Program-made: the position numbers and the translations under genes
Source: Xanthomarina spongicola
Lineage (GTDB): Bacteria > Bacteroidota > Bacteroidia > Flavobacteriales > Flavobacteriaceae
Reading direction: 5' to 3'
Assembly: GCF_003148645.1 (NCBI RefSeq)
Contig: NZ_QGGP01000001.1
Span: forward strand, 310,001 to 374,000
Length of the DNA stretch: 64,000 nt
Shown here: one piece after another, positions 1-9,232 of the stretch
How the letters are laid out: the number at the start of each line of letters is the position of its first letter
Numbering within the stretch: position 1 is the first letter of the stretch
Notes under the pieces: model-generated
Database searches by the model: none
What the model saw: only the letters and a program-made list of their open reading frames with translations
What the model was told of the DNA's origin: nothing

Positions 1-758
1 AGAACGCTTCAGAATTAGACATTACAAATCAAGAACAAATTAGAAACTTATTTGAATCTAATCATTTTGATTGGTGTATAAATTGTGCTGCATACACAGC
101 TGTAGATAAAGCAGAGGCTGAACCAGAATTAGCCTTCAAAATTAATGCTGAAGGCGCTAAATTTTTAGCAGAAGCTTCTAGAAAACACAAGGTTAAATTA
201 ATTCACATTTCAACAGATTTTGTTTTTGATGGAAATGAAACATATCCATACTCAGAACAAGACCGACCTAATCCTATAAATGTTTATGGTGCTTCAAAAT
301 TACAAGGAGAAAAACATATAGAATCTATATTAAAAGAACATTTTATCATTCGCACCTCATGGTTATATTCTAAACATGGGAATAATTTTGTAAAAACAAT
401 GCTAAAATTATCTCAAGATAGAGATAAAATTAATGTTGTAAACGATCAAATTGGATCACCAACACATGCTTTAGATTTAGCTCATGCCATATTAAAAATT
501 ATAAACAAAAACAACAATGCATTTGGCCTATATCATTTTAGCAATCAAGGAGAAATAAGTTGGTATCATTTTGCTACAGCCATCTTTAGTGTTTTTAATA
601 GAAAGATAAATGTTCAACCAATACCTTCCAGTAAATATAAAACATTAGCTAAAAGACCTAGATATTCTGTATTAGAAACTAATAAAATTGCGACAGAGTT
701 TCAAGTAGAAATTAAAGGTTGGAAAACGGCATTAGCTGAGTTTGTTCAACTCCAATAA
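1..758 (+). CDS. rfbD: dTDP-4-dehydrorhamnose reductase (5'-truncated by window edge)
   Basis: The frame is open from base 3 to the TAA at 756-758, so the gene begins before the window; a Met codon at 399 is internal. It reduces dTDP-4-keto-rhamnose to dTDP-L-rhamnose, the last step of the rhamnose donor pathway. The visible part has the short-chain reductase features of RfbD: NCAAYTAVDKAE, the strand HISTDFVFDG, the catalytic YGASK (Tyr-x3-Lys), the RTSWLYS segment, and the substrate-specificity region with DQIGSPTHA. About 250 of the usual 285-300 residues are seen. It suggests that more of the rhamnose and polysaccharide gene cluster lies to the left. A 172-base gap separates it from cysQ. 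Confidence 0.93.
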   Translation, partial: NASELDITNQEQIRNLFESNHFDWCINCAAYTAVDKAEAEPELAFKINAEGAKFLAEASRKHKVKLIHISTDFVFDGNETYPYSEQDRPNPINVYGASKLQGEKHIESILKEHFIIRTSWLYSKHGNNFVKTMLKLSQDRDKINVVNDQIGSPTHALDLAHAILKIINKNNNAFGLYHFSNQGEISWYHFATAIFSVFNRKINVQPIPSSKYKTLAKRPRYSVLETNKIATEFQVEIKGWKTALAEFVQLQ

Positions 759-930
759 ATTAATACATCATTATACTTTTTAAAGCGTTTTTTTTGTGGT
801 AATTTTACACGTTAAAAATATAGTAAAAGAACTTTGTTTTAGAAATTAATTCTAAAATTAAAGTAGCATTAATTTCATGAATATGGAATTATGATGAAGG
901 GTTTAAAATGTATTGCTTTAAATGTAAAAA

Positions 931-1731
931 ATGAATAAAAATCTACAAACAGCCATAGAAGCTTCTTTAAAAGCGGGTCAAGTTATTATGGAAGTTTATA
1001 ACACCCCTTTTAATGTCGAGTTAAAAGATGATAAATCTCCCTTAACAGAGGCAGATAAAAAAGCGAATGATATTATTAATTCTTTTTTAATTCCTACGCA
1101 AATTCCAATCATTAGCGAGGAAAATAAACAAACAGATTATTCAGTTAGAAAAGACTGGAAACTTTGTTGGGTTGTAGACCCTGTAGACGGAACTAAAGAA
1201 TTTATTAAACGTAATGGTGAGTTTACAGTAAATATAGCTTTAGTAAGTAACGGAAGACCAATATTAGGAGTCATTTATGTGCCTGCTACTAAAGTTTTAT
1301 ATTATGCAGATGTTACACTTCAAAAAGGATATAAAGTAAATTTAAAATCTCATGAAGTAAGTATCCAAAAAATTACAGAAAGCGCAACACCATTGAAACC
1401 TAAAGCAGGAAATACAGATCTTATTCAAGTTGTTGGAAGCCGTTCTCATATGAGTCAAGAAACATTAGATTTTATGGAGACACTAAAAGTAAACGGAACT
1501 CAAGTAGAAGTAGTTTCAAAAGGAAGTTCATTAAAATTTTGTTTGGTTTCAGAAGGGAACGCCGATATCTATCCTCGTTTTGCTCCAACTATGGAGTGGG
1601 ATACTGCAGCTGGTCAAGCTATATGTAATGCTGTTGGTATAGAAGTTATCTCTAAAGAAACTAATAAACCACTTTTATATAATAAAGAGAATCTCTTAAA
1701 CCCATGGTTTATAGTTTCTAAAATCAACTAA
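931..1731 (+). CDS. cysQ: 3'(2'),5'-bisphosphate nucleotidase CysQ
   Basis: A 266-residue enzyme of the inositol-monophosphatase superfamily that hydrolyses PAP (3'-phosphoadenosine 5'-phosphate) to AMP. PAP is left over after sulfotransferases or PAPS reductase use PAPS. The metal-binding signatures are present: EEN near residue 71, DPVDGTKEFI near 88-97 and WDTAAG near 218-223. It is the first gene of a tight run (1 base to the next gene) with cysC, cysD and cysN. Two PAPS-type sulfotransferases lie 12 kb downstream in the same orientation, so removal of PAP made during polysaccharide sulfation is its likely job here (inference). Confidence 0.93.
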   Translation: MNKNLQTAIEASLKAGQVIMEVYNTPFNVELKDDKSPLTEADKKANDIINSFLIPTQIPIISEENKQTDYSVRKDWKLCWVVDPVDGTKEFIKRNGEFTVNIALVSNGRPILGVIYVPATKVLYYADVTLQKGYKVNLKSHEVSIQKITESATPLKPKAGNTDLIQVVGSRSHMSQETLDFMETLKVNGTQVEVVSKGSSLKFCLVSEGNADIYPRFAPTMEWDTAAGQAICNAVGIEVISKETNKPLLYNKENLLNPWFIVSKIN

Positions 1732-1732
1732 T

Positions 1733-2185
1733 ATGTCTCCATATAAAAAAGAATCACATTTTCGGAGTATTATAAAAGGCATTTCTTGGAGAATCGTTGC
1801 TACTACAGACACTATTTTAGTTGTACTTTTAGTAACTTGTCTTACCGGAGAATGTAGCATAGAGAATGCCTTAAAGATTGGTTTATTTGAATTTATTATA
1901 AAACTAGCAATCTATTATTTCCACGAAAGAGTATGGTTAAACATATTAAAAAAACAAGCTACAACAAATAAAGAAATAGTTTATAAATCTATTTCTTGGA
2001 GATTTGTAGCTACTTCAACTACATTTATTATTTCGGGAATTGTATTAAAATCGTTTAACGAAGTAGCATTATATATTGCTCTTACAGAATTATTTACGAA
2101 ATTTGTACTTTATTATTTGCATGAAAAAGCTTGGTTAAAATTACCCTTAGGAAGAATTAGAAATTTTTTCTTAGGAAGAAAATAA
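1733..2185 (+). CDS. DUF2061 membrane protein, tandem duplication
   Basis: A 150-residue protein made of two copies of a DUF2061-like unit. Each starts with a Ser-Trp-Arg-x-Val-Ala-Thr segment (about residues 19-25 and 88-94) and ends with a Tyr-Tyr-x-His-Glu-(Arg/Lys) segment (about 62-67 and 128-133). Four hydrophobic stretches suggest an inner-membrane protein. It lies between cysQ and cysC with gaps of 1 and 4 bases, so it is very probably co-transcribed with sulfate activation. The family has no established function; a part in sulfate uptake is only a guess from position. Confidence 0.85.
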   Translation: MSPYKKESHFRSIIKGISWRIVATTDTILVVLLVTCLTGECSIENALKIGLFEFIIKLAIYYFHERVWLNILKKQATTNKEIVYKSISWRFVATSTTFIISGIVLKSFNEVALYIALTELFTKFVLYYLHEKAWLKLPLGRIRNFFLGRK

Positions 2186-2189
2186 AAAA

Positions 2190-2789
2190 ATGAAAGAGAA
2201 CATTATTCCACATTCATATCAAATTTCAAGACAAGATAGAAAAGAAGCAAATAATCACAACTCTTTTCTTATGTGGTTTACTGGACTTTCTGGTTCAGGA
2301 AAATCTACAATTGCAAATGTCGTTGAACAGGAACTATTTAAACTTGGAATTAAGACTTATATTTTAGATGGAGATAATATTAGAAAGGGTATAAATAGTG
2401 ATCTTACTTTTTCACCTGAAGATCGAACAGAAAACATTAGACGTATTGCAGAAGTAGCTAACTTATTGGTTGATTCAGGACTTGTAGTTTTAGCAGCTTT
2501 TGTTTCGCCTTATAAAAAAGATAGAGAGAATATCAAAAATATCGTTAAAGATGTTAATTTTGTTGAAATTTATGTGAATACCAGTGTTGAAGAATGCGAG
2601 CGTAGAGATGTAAAAGGTCTCTATAAAAAGGCAAGAGCTGGAGAAATAAAAAATATGACAGGAATTTCTGCTCCGTATGAAGCACCGGAAAATCCGGATG
2701 TTGAAATAAAAACAGAAAAAGAATCTGTTGAACAAGCTGTTAAACAGATTATAGAATATATAACACCAAAATTAAAACTCAAAAAATGA
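2190..2789 (+). CDS. cysC: adenylylsulfate (APS) kinase
   Basis: A 199-residue kinase that phosphorylates APS to PAPS, the universal sulfuryl donor. The P-loop GLSGSGKS is at residues 32-39, followed by LDGDNIRKGIN, the AAFVSPYKKDR segment that holds the family's phospho-serine, and the lid/substrate segment MTGISAPYEAPENPDVEI. Length is normal for a stand-alone CysC. The stop overlaps the cysD start by 4 bases (ATGA), indicating translational coupling. Where sulfur assimilation can proceed from APS, a dedicated APS kinase chiefly serves sulfation, which fits the sulfotransferases in this locus. Confidence 0.95.
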   Translation: MKENIIPHSYQISRQDRKEANNHNSFLMWFTGLSGSGKSTIANVVEQELFKLGIKTYILDGDNIRKGINSDLTFSPEDRTENIRRIAEVANLLVDSGLVVLAAFVSPYKKDRENIKNIVKDVNFVEIYVNTSVEECERRDVKGLYKKARAGEIKNMTGISAPYEAPENPDVEIKTEKESVEQAVKQIIEYITPKLKLKK

Positions 2790-3691
2790 GTAAATATTAT
2801 TTAAATTATTTAGACGAATTAGAAAGTGAAGCCATTTTTATTTTAAGAGAAGTTTGGGCACAGTTTCAAAATCCAGTTATCTTATTTTCTGGTGGAAAAG
2901 ATTCAATCTTAGTGACGCATCTAGCTAAAAAGGCATTTTATCCAGCTAAAATCCCTTTTCCTTTAATGCATGTAGACACTGGTCATAATTTTCCTGAAAC
3001 TATTCAATTTAGAGATAATATTATAAAAGAATTAGGTGTTAACCTTATTGTTGGTTCAGTACAGGAATCTATTAATGATGGACGTGTAGCCGAAGAAAAA
3101 GGTAAAAATGCCACAAGAAATGCGCTTCAAATAACTACATTATTAGATGCTATTGAGGCTAATAAAGTAGACTGTGCTATTGGAGGAGGAAGACGTGACG
3201 AAGAGAAAGCCAGAGCTAAAGAAAGATTTTTTTCACACAGAGATGATTTTGGTCAATGGGATCCAAAAAATCAACGCCCAGAACTATGGAATATTTTTAA
3301 TGGAAAACATTTTCAAGGCGAACATTTTAGAGCTTTCCCAATTAGTAATTGGACAGAAATGGATGTATGGAATTATATTAAAAGAGAAAATATAGCTATC
3401 CCATCATTATATTTTGCACATGAAAGAGAAGTGGTTTGGAGACAGGACACTTGGATACCAAATTCTGAATTTTTGATATTAGAAGACCACGAGGAGGTAG
3501 TAGTTAAAAAAATTCGATTTAGAACTTTAGGTGATATTACAATTACAGGTGGAGATGAGTCTGAAGCAGATACTTTAGAGAAAATTGCTGCAGAAGTTGC
3601 CGGAATGAGAAATACTGAACGAGGAAACAGAAGTGATGATAAACGTTCAGAATCTGCAATGGAAGACAGAAAAAGACAAGGGTATTTCTAA
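2786..3691 (+). CDS. cysD: sulfate adenylyltransferase subunit 2 (CysD)
   Basis: A 301-residue catalytic subunit of heterodimeric ATP sulfurylase, which makes APS and pyrophosphate from ATP and sulfate. The PP-loop SGGKDS is at residues 35-40. The MHVDTGHNFPET, GGGRRDEEKARAKER and FRAFPISNWTEMDVW segments typical of CysD follow, and the C-terminus RSDDKRSESAMEDRKRQGYF is the usual family ending. It needs the GTPase CysN encoded 56 bases downstream. The 3' end contains no sign of fusion. Confidence 0.97.
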   Translation: MSKYYLNYLDELESEAIFILREVWAQFQNPVILFSGGKDSILVTHLAKKAFYPAKIPFPLMHVDTGHNFPETIQFRDNIIKELGVNLIVGSVQESINDGRVAEEKGKNATRNALQITTLLDAIEANKVDCAIGGGRRDEEKARAKERFFSHRDDFGQWDPKNQRPELWNIFNGKHFQGEHFRAFPISNWTEMDVWNYIKRENIAIPSLYFAHEREVVWRQDTWIPNSEFLILEDHEEVVVKKIRFRTLGDITITGGDESEADTLEKIAAEVAGMRNTERGNRSDDKRSESAMEDRKRQGYF

Positions 3692-3747
3692 AAAATAAGT
3701 TTCAATTTTTTGCTTTTGCAAGAATTATAAAATAAAGAACAAAATAC

Positions 3748-5001
3748 ATGTTAGACAATAATCAATTATTACGCTTTACTACAGCAGGAAGTGTAGATGA
3801 TGGAAAAAGTACCTTGATTGGACGTTTACTTTACGATTCAAAATCTATTTTTGAAGACCAACTACAAGCTATTGAAAAAACCAGCAAGAAAAAAGGTCAT
3901 GATGGAGTAGATTTGGCTTTGTTTACAGATGGCCTTCGCGACGAAAGAGAACAAGGAATCACCATTGATGTAGCTTACAGATATTTTACAACACCAAAAA
4001 GAAAGTTTATTATAGCAGATACACCTGGACATATTCAATATACAAGGAATATGGTTACGGGAGCTTCAACAGCTAATGTTGCTACAATCTTAATTGATGC
4101 AAGACATGGTGTGATAGAACAAACCAAAAGACATGCTTTTATAGCCTCCTTATTGCAAATACCGCATATAATAGTTTGTATTAATAAAATGGATTTAGTG
4201 GATTATTCAGAAGAAGTATATAACAATATCGTTAGACAATTTGAAGATATATCGTCAAAAATGTTAGTAACAGATGTCCGTTTTATTCCTATGAGCGCAT
4301 TGAATGGAGATAATGTAGTAAATAAATCTGAAAACATGCCTTGGTATCAAGGAGCGCCAATGCTTCACACATTAGAGACTATGCATATTAGTAGCGATAT
4401 TAATAAAGTAGATGCTCGTTTCCCTGTACAAACTGTCTTAAGACCACAGAGGGAAGGCTTTATAGATTATAGAGGTTATGCTGGGCGAGTAGCAAGTGGG
4501 ATTTTTAGAAAAGGAGACGAAATTACGGTTATGCCATCTGGCTTTACAAGTAAAATAAAAACTATAGATACTTTAAAAGGAGAATTAGAAGAAGCTTATG
4601 CTCCTATGTCTGTTTCTATAACTCTTGAAGATGATATAGATATAAGCAGAGGCGACATGATTGTTCGTTCTAATAATAAACCAGAAGCACTACAGGATAT
4701 AGAAGTTATGCTATGTTGGTTGAATAATAATCCTGCCAAACCTAGAGCCAAATACACAATTAAACATACGTCTAACGAGCAAAAGGCCATGATTAAAGAA
4801 GTGGTATACAAATACAATATTAATACTCTAGATCGAATACATGATGATAACGAGCTTAATATGAATGATATTTGTAAAGTAAAAATTCGAACCACAAAAC
4901 CATTAATGGTTGACTCCTATAGAGAGAATAGAACCACTGGAAGTATTATTCTTGTAGATGACTCAACAAACGAAACTGTTGCAGCAGGAATGATAGTCTA
5001 A
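3748..5001 (+). CDS. cysN: sulfate adenylyltransferase subunit 1, GTPase (CysN)
   Basis: A 417-residue EF-Tu-like GTPase that drives APS synthesis by CysD. The G1 motif GSVDDGKS is at residues 14-21, DTPGH near 90 and NKMD near 147, followed by two beta-barrel domains. At 417 residues it is a stand-alone CysN; there is no C-terminal APS kinase as in CysNC, consistent with the separate cysC upstream. It is the last classical sulfate-activation gene of the run; a pyrophosphatase follows after 56 bases. No PAPS/APS reductase (cysH) gene is found within the window. Confidence 0.97.
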   Translation: MLDNNQLLRFTTAGSVDDGKSTLIGRLLYDSKSIFEDQLQAIEKTSKKKGHDGVDLALFTDGLRDEREQGITIDVAYRYFTTPKRKFIIADTPGHIQYTRNMVTGASTANVATILIDARHGVIEQTKRHAFIASLLQIPHIIVCINKMDLVDYSEEVYNNIVRQFEDISSKMLVTDVRFIPMSALNGDNVVNKSENMPWYQGAPMLHTLETMHISSDINKVDARFPVQTVLRPQREGFIDYRGYAGRVASGIFRKGDEITVMPSGFTSKIKTIDTLKGELEEAYAPMSVSITLEDDIDISRGDMIVRSNNKPEALQDIEVMLCWLNNNPAKPRAKYTIKHTSNEQKAMIKEVVYKYNINTLDRIHDDNELNMNDICKVKIRTTKPLMVDSYRENRTTGSIILVDDSTNETVAAGMIV

Positions 5002-5057
5002 GTATAGAAAACACATATAATATGTTAATTAATAATTTTTAGAATTTTGTAAAGATT

Positions 5058-5654
5058 ATGTATACAAAAGCAGACATATTATTTGTCATTTTCATGTGTT
5101 TATTTTCATGTAAACAAGCAGAAGACTATTACCATTTACCAACATATTCTTCAAACAATATACTTCAAGCTGTTATTGAAATTCCTGCAGGAACTAACAA
5201 AAAATTCGAATACAATAGCCAGACCAATACATTTGAGATTGACAAAAAAAATGGTGTAGAAAGAGTTATTCAATTTTTGCCTTACCCAGGGAATTATGGT
5301 TTTATTCCTTCAACATATTCTAATCCAGAAAAAGGAGGCGATGGTGATGCACTAGATGTATTAGTATTATCTGAAACTGTATCCACTGGAACTGTTATAG
5401 AAATTATTCCTATAGGTGTTTTAAAACTAATTGATGATGGCGAAATCGACTCTAAAATTATTGCTATTCCTGCAAACAGTTTAAAACAGATTATAAAAGT
5501 AAAAACTTATCAAGAATTTTTAATTAAATACCCAGAAGCTAAAAATATTATTGAAAGTTGGTTTTTAAATTATAATAAAGAAGATCTAGCTTCAATAAAT
5601 GGTTGGGGAACTGAACAGGAAGCTATTTTAGAAATTGAAAATAGCAAACTATAA
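5058..5654 (+). CDS. ppa: inorganic pyrophosphatase (family I), predicted lipoprotein
   Basis: A 198-residue family I pyrophosphatase. By comparison with the E. coli enzyme the active-site residues appear to be kept: E41, K49, R69, Y80 (YPGNYG), D95, D97, D100, D126, D131 and K133. In the signature the usual Pro is Ala98 (DGDALDVLVL). The first 18 residues are a hydrophobic segment ending LFSC, a lipobox, so the enzyme is probably a lipoprotein and not the cytosolic housekeeping form. Residues after the Cys read KQAED, resembling the surface-export signal described for flavobacterial lipoproteins (inference). It follows cysN by 56 bases. ATP sulfurylase releases pyrophosphate, but on the other side of the membrane from where this enzyme should sit. 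Confidence 0.88.
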   Translation: MYTKADILFVIFMCLFSCKQAEDYYHLPTYSSNNILQAVIEIPAGTNKKFEYNSQTNTFEIDKKNGVERVIQFLPYPGNYGFIPSTYSNPEKGGDGDALDVLVLSETVSTGTVIEIIPIGVLKLIDDGEIDSKIIAIPANSLKQIIKVKTYQEFLIKYPEAKNIIESWFLNYNKEDLASINGWGTEQEAILEIENSKL

Positions 5655-5708
5655 TGAGTATGCTTGTTACATTAATAAACCTAGTTTTTTAATTTTAAAT
5701 TAAAATAT

Positions 5709-6545
5709 ATGAATAAAGCCATATACTTTTTAATATTTGTATTAATATATTCATGTAATAATAACAGTAAATCACAGTTAAATCACAGCTCTGCTAAAAA
5801 ATACTTACATCTATCTCACACTAGAACGAATAAAAATCCAAAAATGGATAGTGTTATAGAAACTATTGATTATACAAAATATGATATGTTATGGCTTGGT
5901 GGAGATTTAGCTAAATCAACTTCTATAAGTAGAAATGCCATTACACATGTAGATTCAATTTTTAATTTGGGGAGTACAAATACATTATGGTCTTTAGGAA
6001 ACCACGATTATAGAAATTTAAGTTTAGTTAAAGAGCATACAAATAGATTACCATATTATTCCTATCATAAAAACGGTATTACTTTTTTAGTATTAGACAC
6101 ACAAGATAGTCTAAGCAATATTGTTGGCAAGCAGATGCAATTAGTAAGAAAAGTTGTAGACACCTTAAAGCATTCGTCACATTTATTAATTTTACACCAT
6201 AAACTAATCTGGATGTATAATAATCCAGAGCTAGAATCTAGGGTAAAGAAAACCTCAAATGGCAAGATAGGTGACTGTTTTCATTGTATAAATCCTAATA
6301 ATTTTTATTCAGATATATATCCATTACTATTAAAAACAAAGCAAAAGGGAATAGAAGTTATTTGTATTGGTGGAGATATTGGTTATAAAACAAAAGAGTT
6401 TGAATATGTAACTCCCGAAGGTGTTTATTTTCTTGCGTCTGGAATAAAATTTAATCATAATTCTGAGAATAAAGGGTTAGTGTTTGAACACGATATTCTT
6501 ACAAAGAAATTAAAATGGGATTTTGTGCTTCTTCCAATGCTTTAA
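5709..6545 (+). CDS. calcineurin-like metallophosphoesterase, predicted lipoprotein
   Basis: A 278-residue protein with a lipoprotein signal (LIYSC, Cys16). Core metallophosphoesterase motifs are visible: GGD at 64-66, GNHD at 97-100 and a His pair at 163-164. The first motif, normally Asp-x-His, reads SHTR at 36-39, and the last, normally Gly-His-x-His, reads GGDIG at 221-225. Four usual metal ligands are therefore missing, so metal use or substrate is likely altered. It lies between the lipoprotein pyrophosphatase (54 bases upstream) and the CotH/VTC genes, pointing to a periplasmic or surface job on a phosphate-containing polymer. The substrate is unknown. Confidence 0.78.
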   Translation: MNKAIYFLIFVLIYSCNNNSKSQLNHSSAKKYLHLSHTRTNKNPKMDSVIETIDYTKYDMLWLGGDLAKSTSISRNAITHVDSIFNLGSTNTLWSLGNHDYRNLSLVKEHTNRLPYYSYHKNGITFLVLDTQDSLSNIVGKQMQLVRKVVDTLKHSSHLLILHHKLIWMYNNPELESRVKKTSNGKIGDCFHCINPNNFYSDIYPLLLKTKQKGIEVICIGGDIGYKTKEFEYVTPEGVYFLASGIKFNHNSENKGLVFEHDILTKKLKWDFVLLPML

Positions 6546-6628
6546 TCCTTTTTTAAATAATGATAATTAACTTTAATTTCAATAAAAAGGAATAAGTTAG
6601 CTTGAAAAGAATGTTAGTAAAAATAACA

Positions 6629-6636
6629 TATATTTG
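6629..6636 (+). promoter_or_regulatory. candidate -7 element (TAnnTTTG) for the CotH/VTC genes
   Basis: TATATTTG matches the flavobacterial -7 consensus, 28 bases before the start codon at 6665 and inside a 119-base gap. The best -33 candidate (CTTG at 6601-6604) is 24 bases away, longer than the usual 17-23, so the assignment is tentative. If real, the CotH/VTC/export genes can be transcribed apart from the cys genes. Confidence 0.45.
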
Positions 6637-6664
6637 CAACTATTTTCAAGACTAATATAATAAT

Positions 6665-9220
6665 ATGTTAAGTAATTTTTTAAAGAAACATTCATTAATT
6701 CTTCTTGTTGGAATACCAATTATTTTATTACTTATCTTTTCTGTTTTTTCTAATTCTGAAGATGAAATTGAACAAGGTGATTTTGTTAAATATTATAACG
6801 AATTACCTCAAAAGTACACTGCTATTTTTAATAAAATAAAAAAAGATTCTACTAATTTTTTCTGTACAATTTTAGAAGAATACGGAAACAGAGAATTGAT
6901 AATTTTTAAAAAAGCTCCAGTTAATCAATTATTAAAAACAGATTTTATAATTACAGTTTTTCCAGAAACTGATAATTACTTATCAAAACCTTTAAGGCTT
7001 AATTTAGTTAATGATGCTGTAATTTTTAATTATGAAAATGTAACTTATGGCTTTCATAGAATTTCATTACCATTTATTAATACAGAAAAACTTGAAGTAA
7101 AAAGAAAAGTTTTAAATAAGCATCAAAAAAAGTGGGACACATTAATACAAACCCCTTTTAAAACAACTCTAAAGCCAGATATTTATATTGGAGAAAGTAA
7201 AGGGTTTGATAAACTATCAAACCCATATTTTTCATTATTTACAGATTTATTAAAATTAAGAGGTATTCGTTTTTTACCTTATTCATATGTATTTAAAAAC
7301 GACTCATTATATCAAACTAAACCAGAAGTAGAAAAATATTTTTTAGAAGAAAAGTTAACCCTAGGTAAAATTCAAAAACCAGTTTTATTTTGGGAAGCTT
7401 TAAATGCAAAAAACAAAAATTTATTAGAATTAATCCAATTTAGTGGAGAGAACAAAGGTCAGGCCATGACGTTAATTCAAGATTTAATTACTGAAGAAAA
7501 AGAGATTAGCGAGGTATTTAATCTTGAAAAAACAGCACAATATTTTGCAATAAAAGATTTATTTATTTCTAGATGTAACGAGTATGTATATTTTTTATAT
7601 AATTCAACTAATAAGTTGCTCGAACCATATTTTGTTCATTCTGAATGCTTAGGTAAAGTTTCTGATTTTATAGAGAAACCATTAATACATGACATTAACT
7701 TTATTGACTTTTATTTAAGCGAGTTAGACAAACTAACTAATCTAGATATTAAAACCGATTTACTAAACAACAATACAACTTTCGAAGAAGAGTTAAGCTT
7801 CATTAACTCTTATCATCCAGATTTAATATTCGACATTGATGTTTTAAACATTAATCAAAGAATAATTTTTCAAAATATAAATGACACCCAAGCCATAAAG
7901 CCTGAAGTAATAAGTGTTGATAAAAATAAAATGATACTATCGATACTTAATTTAAGTAAATATCCAGTAAATATTATTGGGCTTAATCATGAAAAGAAAA
8001 AATCCATAACACTTTTAAATTCCAATAAGCAGATTTTAAGTGGTAAAAAGGATACTATTATAATCAATTTACCAAGAAGTTTTGAAAACCTCTTTGTAAG
8101 TAAAAAGACTAAGGAAGTAGGCTTTAAACTTTATAAGCATATTTATGATTTATATATATCATATTCAATTGTAGGAATAAATAACACCCTTTATTCTTCA
8201 ATTTTACCATATCAGGAAAAAGAAGAAGTAACCCAGGATATATTTAGAGATTCCATAAATATCTCAGACAGAAATGATATTGTAATATATAATAAGAAAA
8301 ACATTATTACATTTAAAGAAAAAAACATAACAATTAGCACGCCTTTAATAATTCCAAACAACCATACATTTGTAATTAAAGAAGGCACTATAATTGATGT
8401 TGTTGAAGGAGGAAAAATAATTTCTCATTCTCCCATAAAATTTAATGGTACTAAAGAAAACCCAATTGTAATAAGATCTTCAGATAAAAAAGGGCAGGGC
8501 ATTTTAGTATTAAGTGAAGATCAACCCAATATTGTGAATTATACAATTTTTGATTACTTAACTAATCTGGAACATGGCTTTTGGAATGTTACTGGAGCTG
8601 TTACATTTTATGAGTCTCCAGTAACTTTAAATAACGTAACAGTTAGTAATAATAGATGTGAAGACGCTTTAAATATTATTAGAACCACTTTTGAAATGCG
8701 AAATTGTACACTATCTAATACACAATCTGATGCCTTTGATGGAGATTTTGTTGTTGGTACAATAAAAGATTCAAAATTTATAAACCTTGGTAATGACGCT
8801 ATAGATGTTTCGGGGTCCGACATTAATATTTTCAATGTTCAAATATCAGAAGCAGGAGATAAAGGTTTAAGCGCAGGAGAAGACAGTAAAATGACAGTAA
8901 AGAACGTATATATATCAACAAGTGAAATTGCAGTAGCAGGAAAAGATTTATCTGTAATTAATATAGATAAATTATTCATAGAAAATACCAAACTTGCTTT
9001 TACTGCATTCCAGAAAAAGCCAGAATTTGGACCTTCTAATATAACTGCAATAGATGTAAAAATGGAGAATGTTGAAATTAAGTACTTAGTAGAGAGCACT
9101 TCAAGTCTATTAATGGAAGGTGTAAAAGTAGAGACATCTCAAAATGTAAAAGATAGAATGTATGGAGCTGAATTTGGTATAAGTAGTGATGAAACTAGAA
9201 ATAAACAATATAATAACTAG
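6665..9220 (+). CDS. membrane-anchored CotH-like / parallel beta-helix protein
   Basis: An 851-residue protein with one N-terminal membrane segment (about residues 9-27) and a long extracytoplasmic part. The middle region (about 170-360) weakly resembles the core of CotH-kinase-like proteins, including a YFAIKDLFISRCNEYVYFLYN stretch whose flanks continue the similarity. From about residue 540 to the end, short repeated hydrophobic strands with Asn and Gly turns (for example NNVTVSNNR, MRNCTLSNTQSDAFDGD, FINLGNDAIDVSG) indicate a right-handed parallel beta-helix, a fold common in polysaccharide-binding or -cleaving proteins. It ends 12 bases before the VTC gene. The function is unknown, and the CotH resemblance is by eye only. 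Confidence 0.65.
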   Translation: MLSNFLKKHSLILLVGIPIILLLIFSVFSNSEDEIEQGDFVKYYNELPQKYTAIFNKIKKDSTNFFCTILEEYGNRELIIFKKAPVNQLLKTDFIITVFPETDNYLSKPLRLNLVNDAVIFNYENVTYGFHRISLPFINTEKLEVKRKVLNKHQKKWDTLIQTPFKTTLKPDIYIGESKGFDKLSNPYFSLFTDLLKLRGIRFLPYSYVFKNDSLYQTKPEVEKYFLEEKLTLGKIQKPVLFWEALNAKNKNLLELIQFSGENKGQAMTLIQDLITEEKEISEVFNLEKTAQYFAIKDLFISRCNEYVYFLYNSTNKLLEPYFVHSECLGKVSDFIEKPLIHDINFIDFYLSELDKLTNLDIKTDLLNNNTTFEEELSFINSYHPDLIFDIDVLNINQRIIFQNINDTQAIKPEVISVDKNKMILSILNLSKYPVNIIGLNHEKKKSITLLNSNKQILSGKKDTIIINLPRSFENLFVSKKTKEVGFKLYKHIYDLYISYSIVGINNTLYSSILPYQEKEEVTQDIFRDSINISDRNDIVIYNKKNIITFKEKNITISTPLIIPNNHTFVIKEGTIIDVVEGGKIISHSPIKFNGTKENPIVIRSSDKKGQGILVLSEDQPNIVNYTIFDYLTNLEHGFWNVTGAVTFYESPVTLNNVTVSNNRCEDALNIIRTTFEMRNCTLSNTQSDAFDGDFVVGTIKDSKFINLGNDAIDVSGSDINIFNVQISEAGDKGLSAGEDSKMTVKNVYISTSEIAVAGKDLSVINIDKLFIENTKLAFTAFQKKPEFGPSNITAIDVKMENVEIKYLVESTSSLLMEGVKVETSQNVKDRMYGAEFGISSDETRNKQYNN

Positions 9221-9232
9221 AATACTTTATAT

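Noticed and set aside
759-930. Riboswitch or leader-type regulator before the cys operon
   Set aside because: The 172 bases are AT-rich; I could find no SAM-type core or convincing stems, and no -7 element with correct spacing.
3748-5001. Truncated CysNC fusion
   Set aside because: The protein ends at the normal CysN C-terminus, and a complete separate cysC lies upstream.
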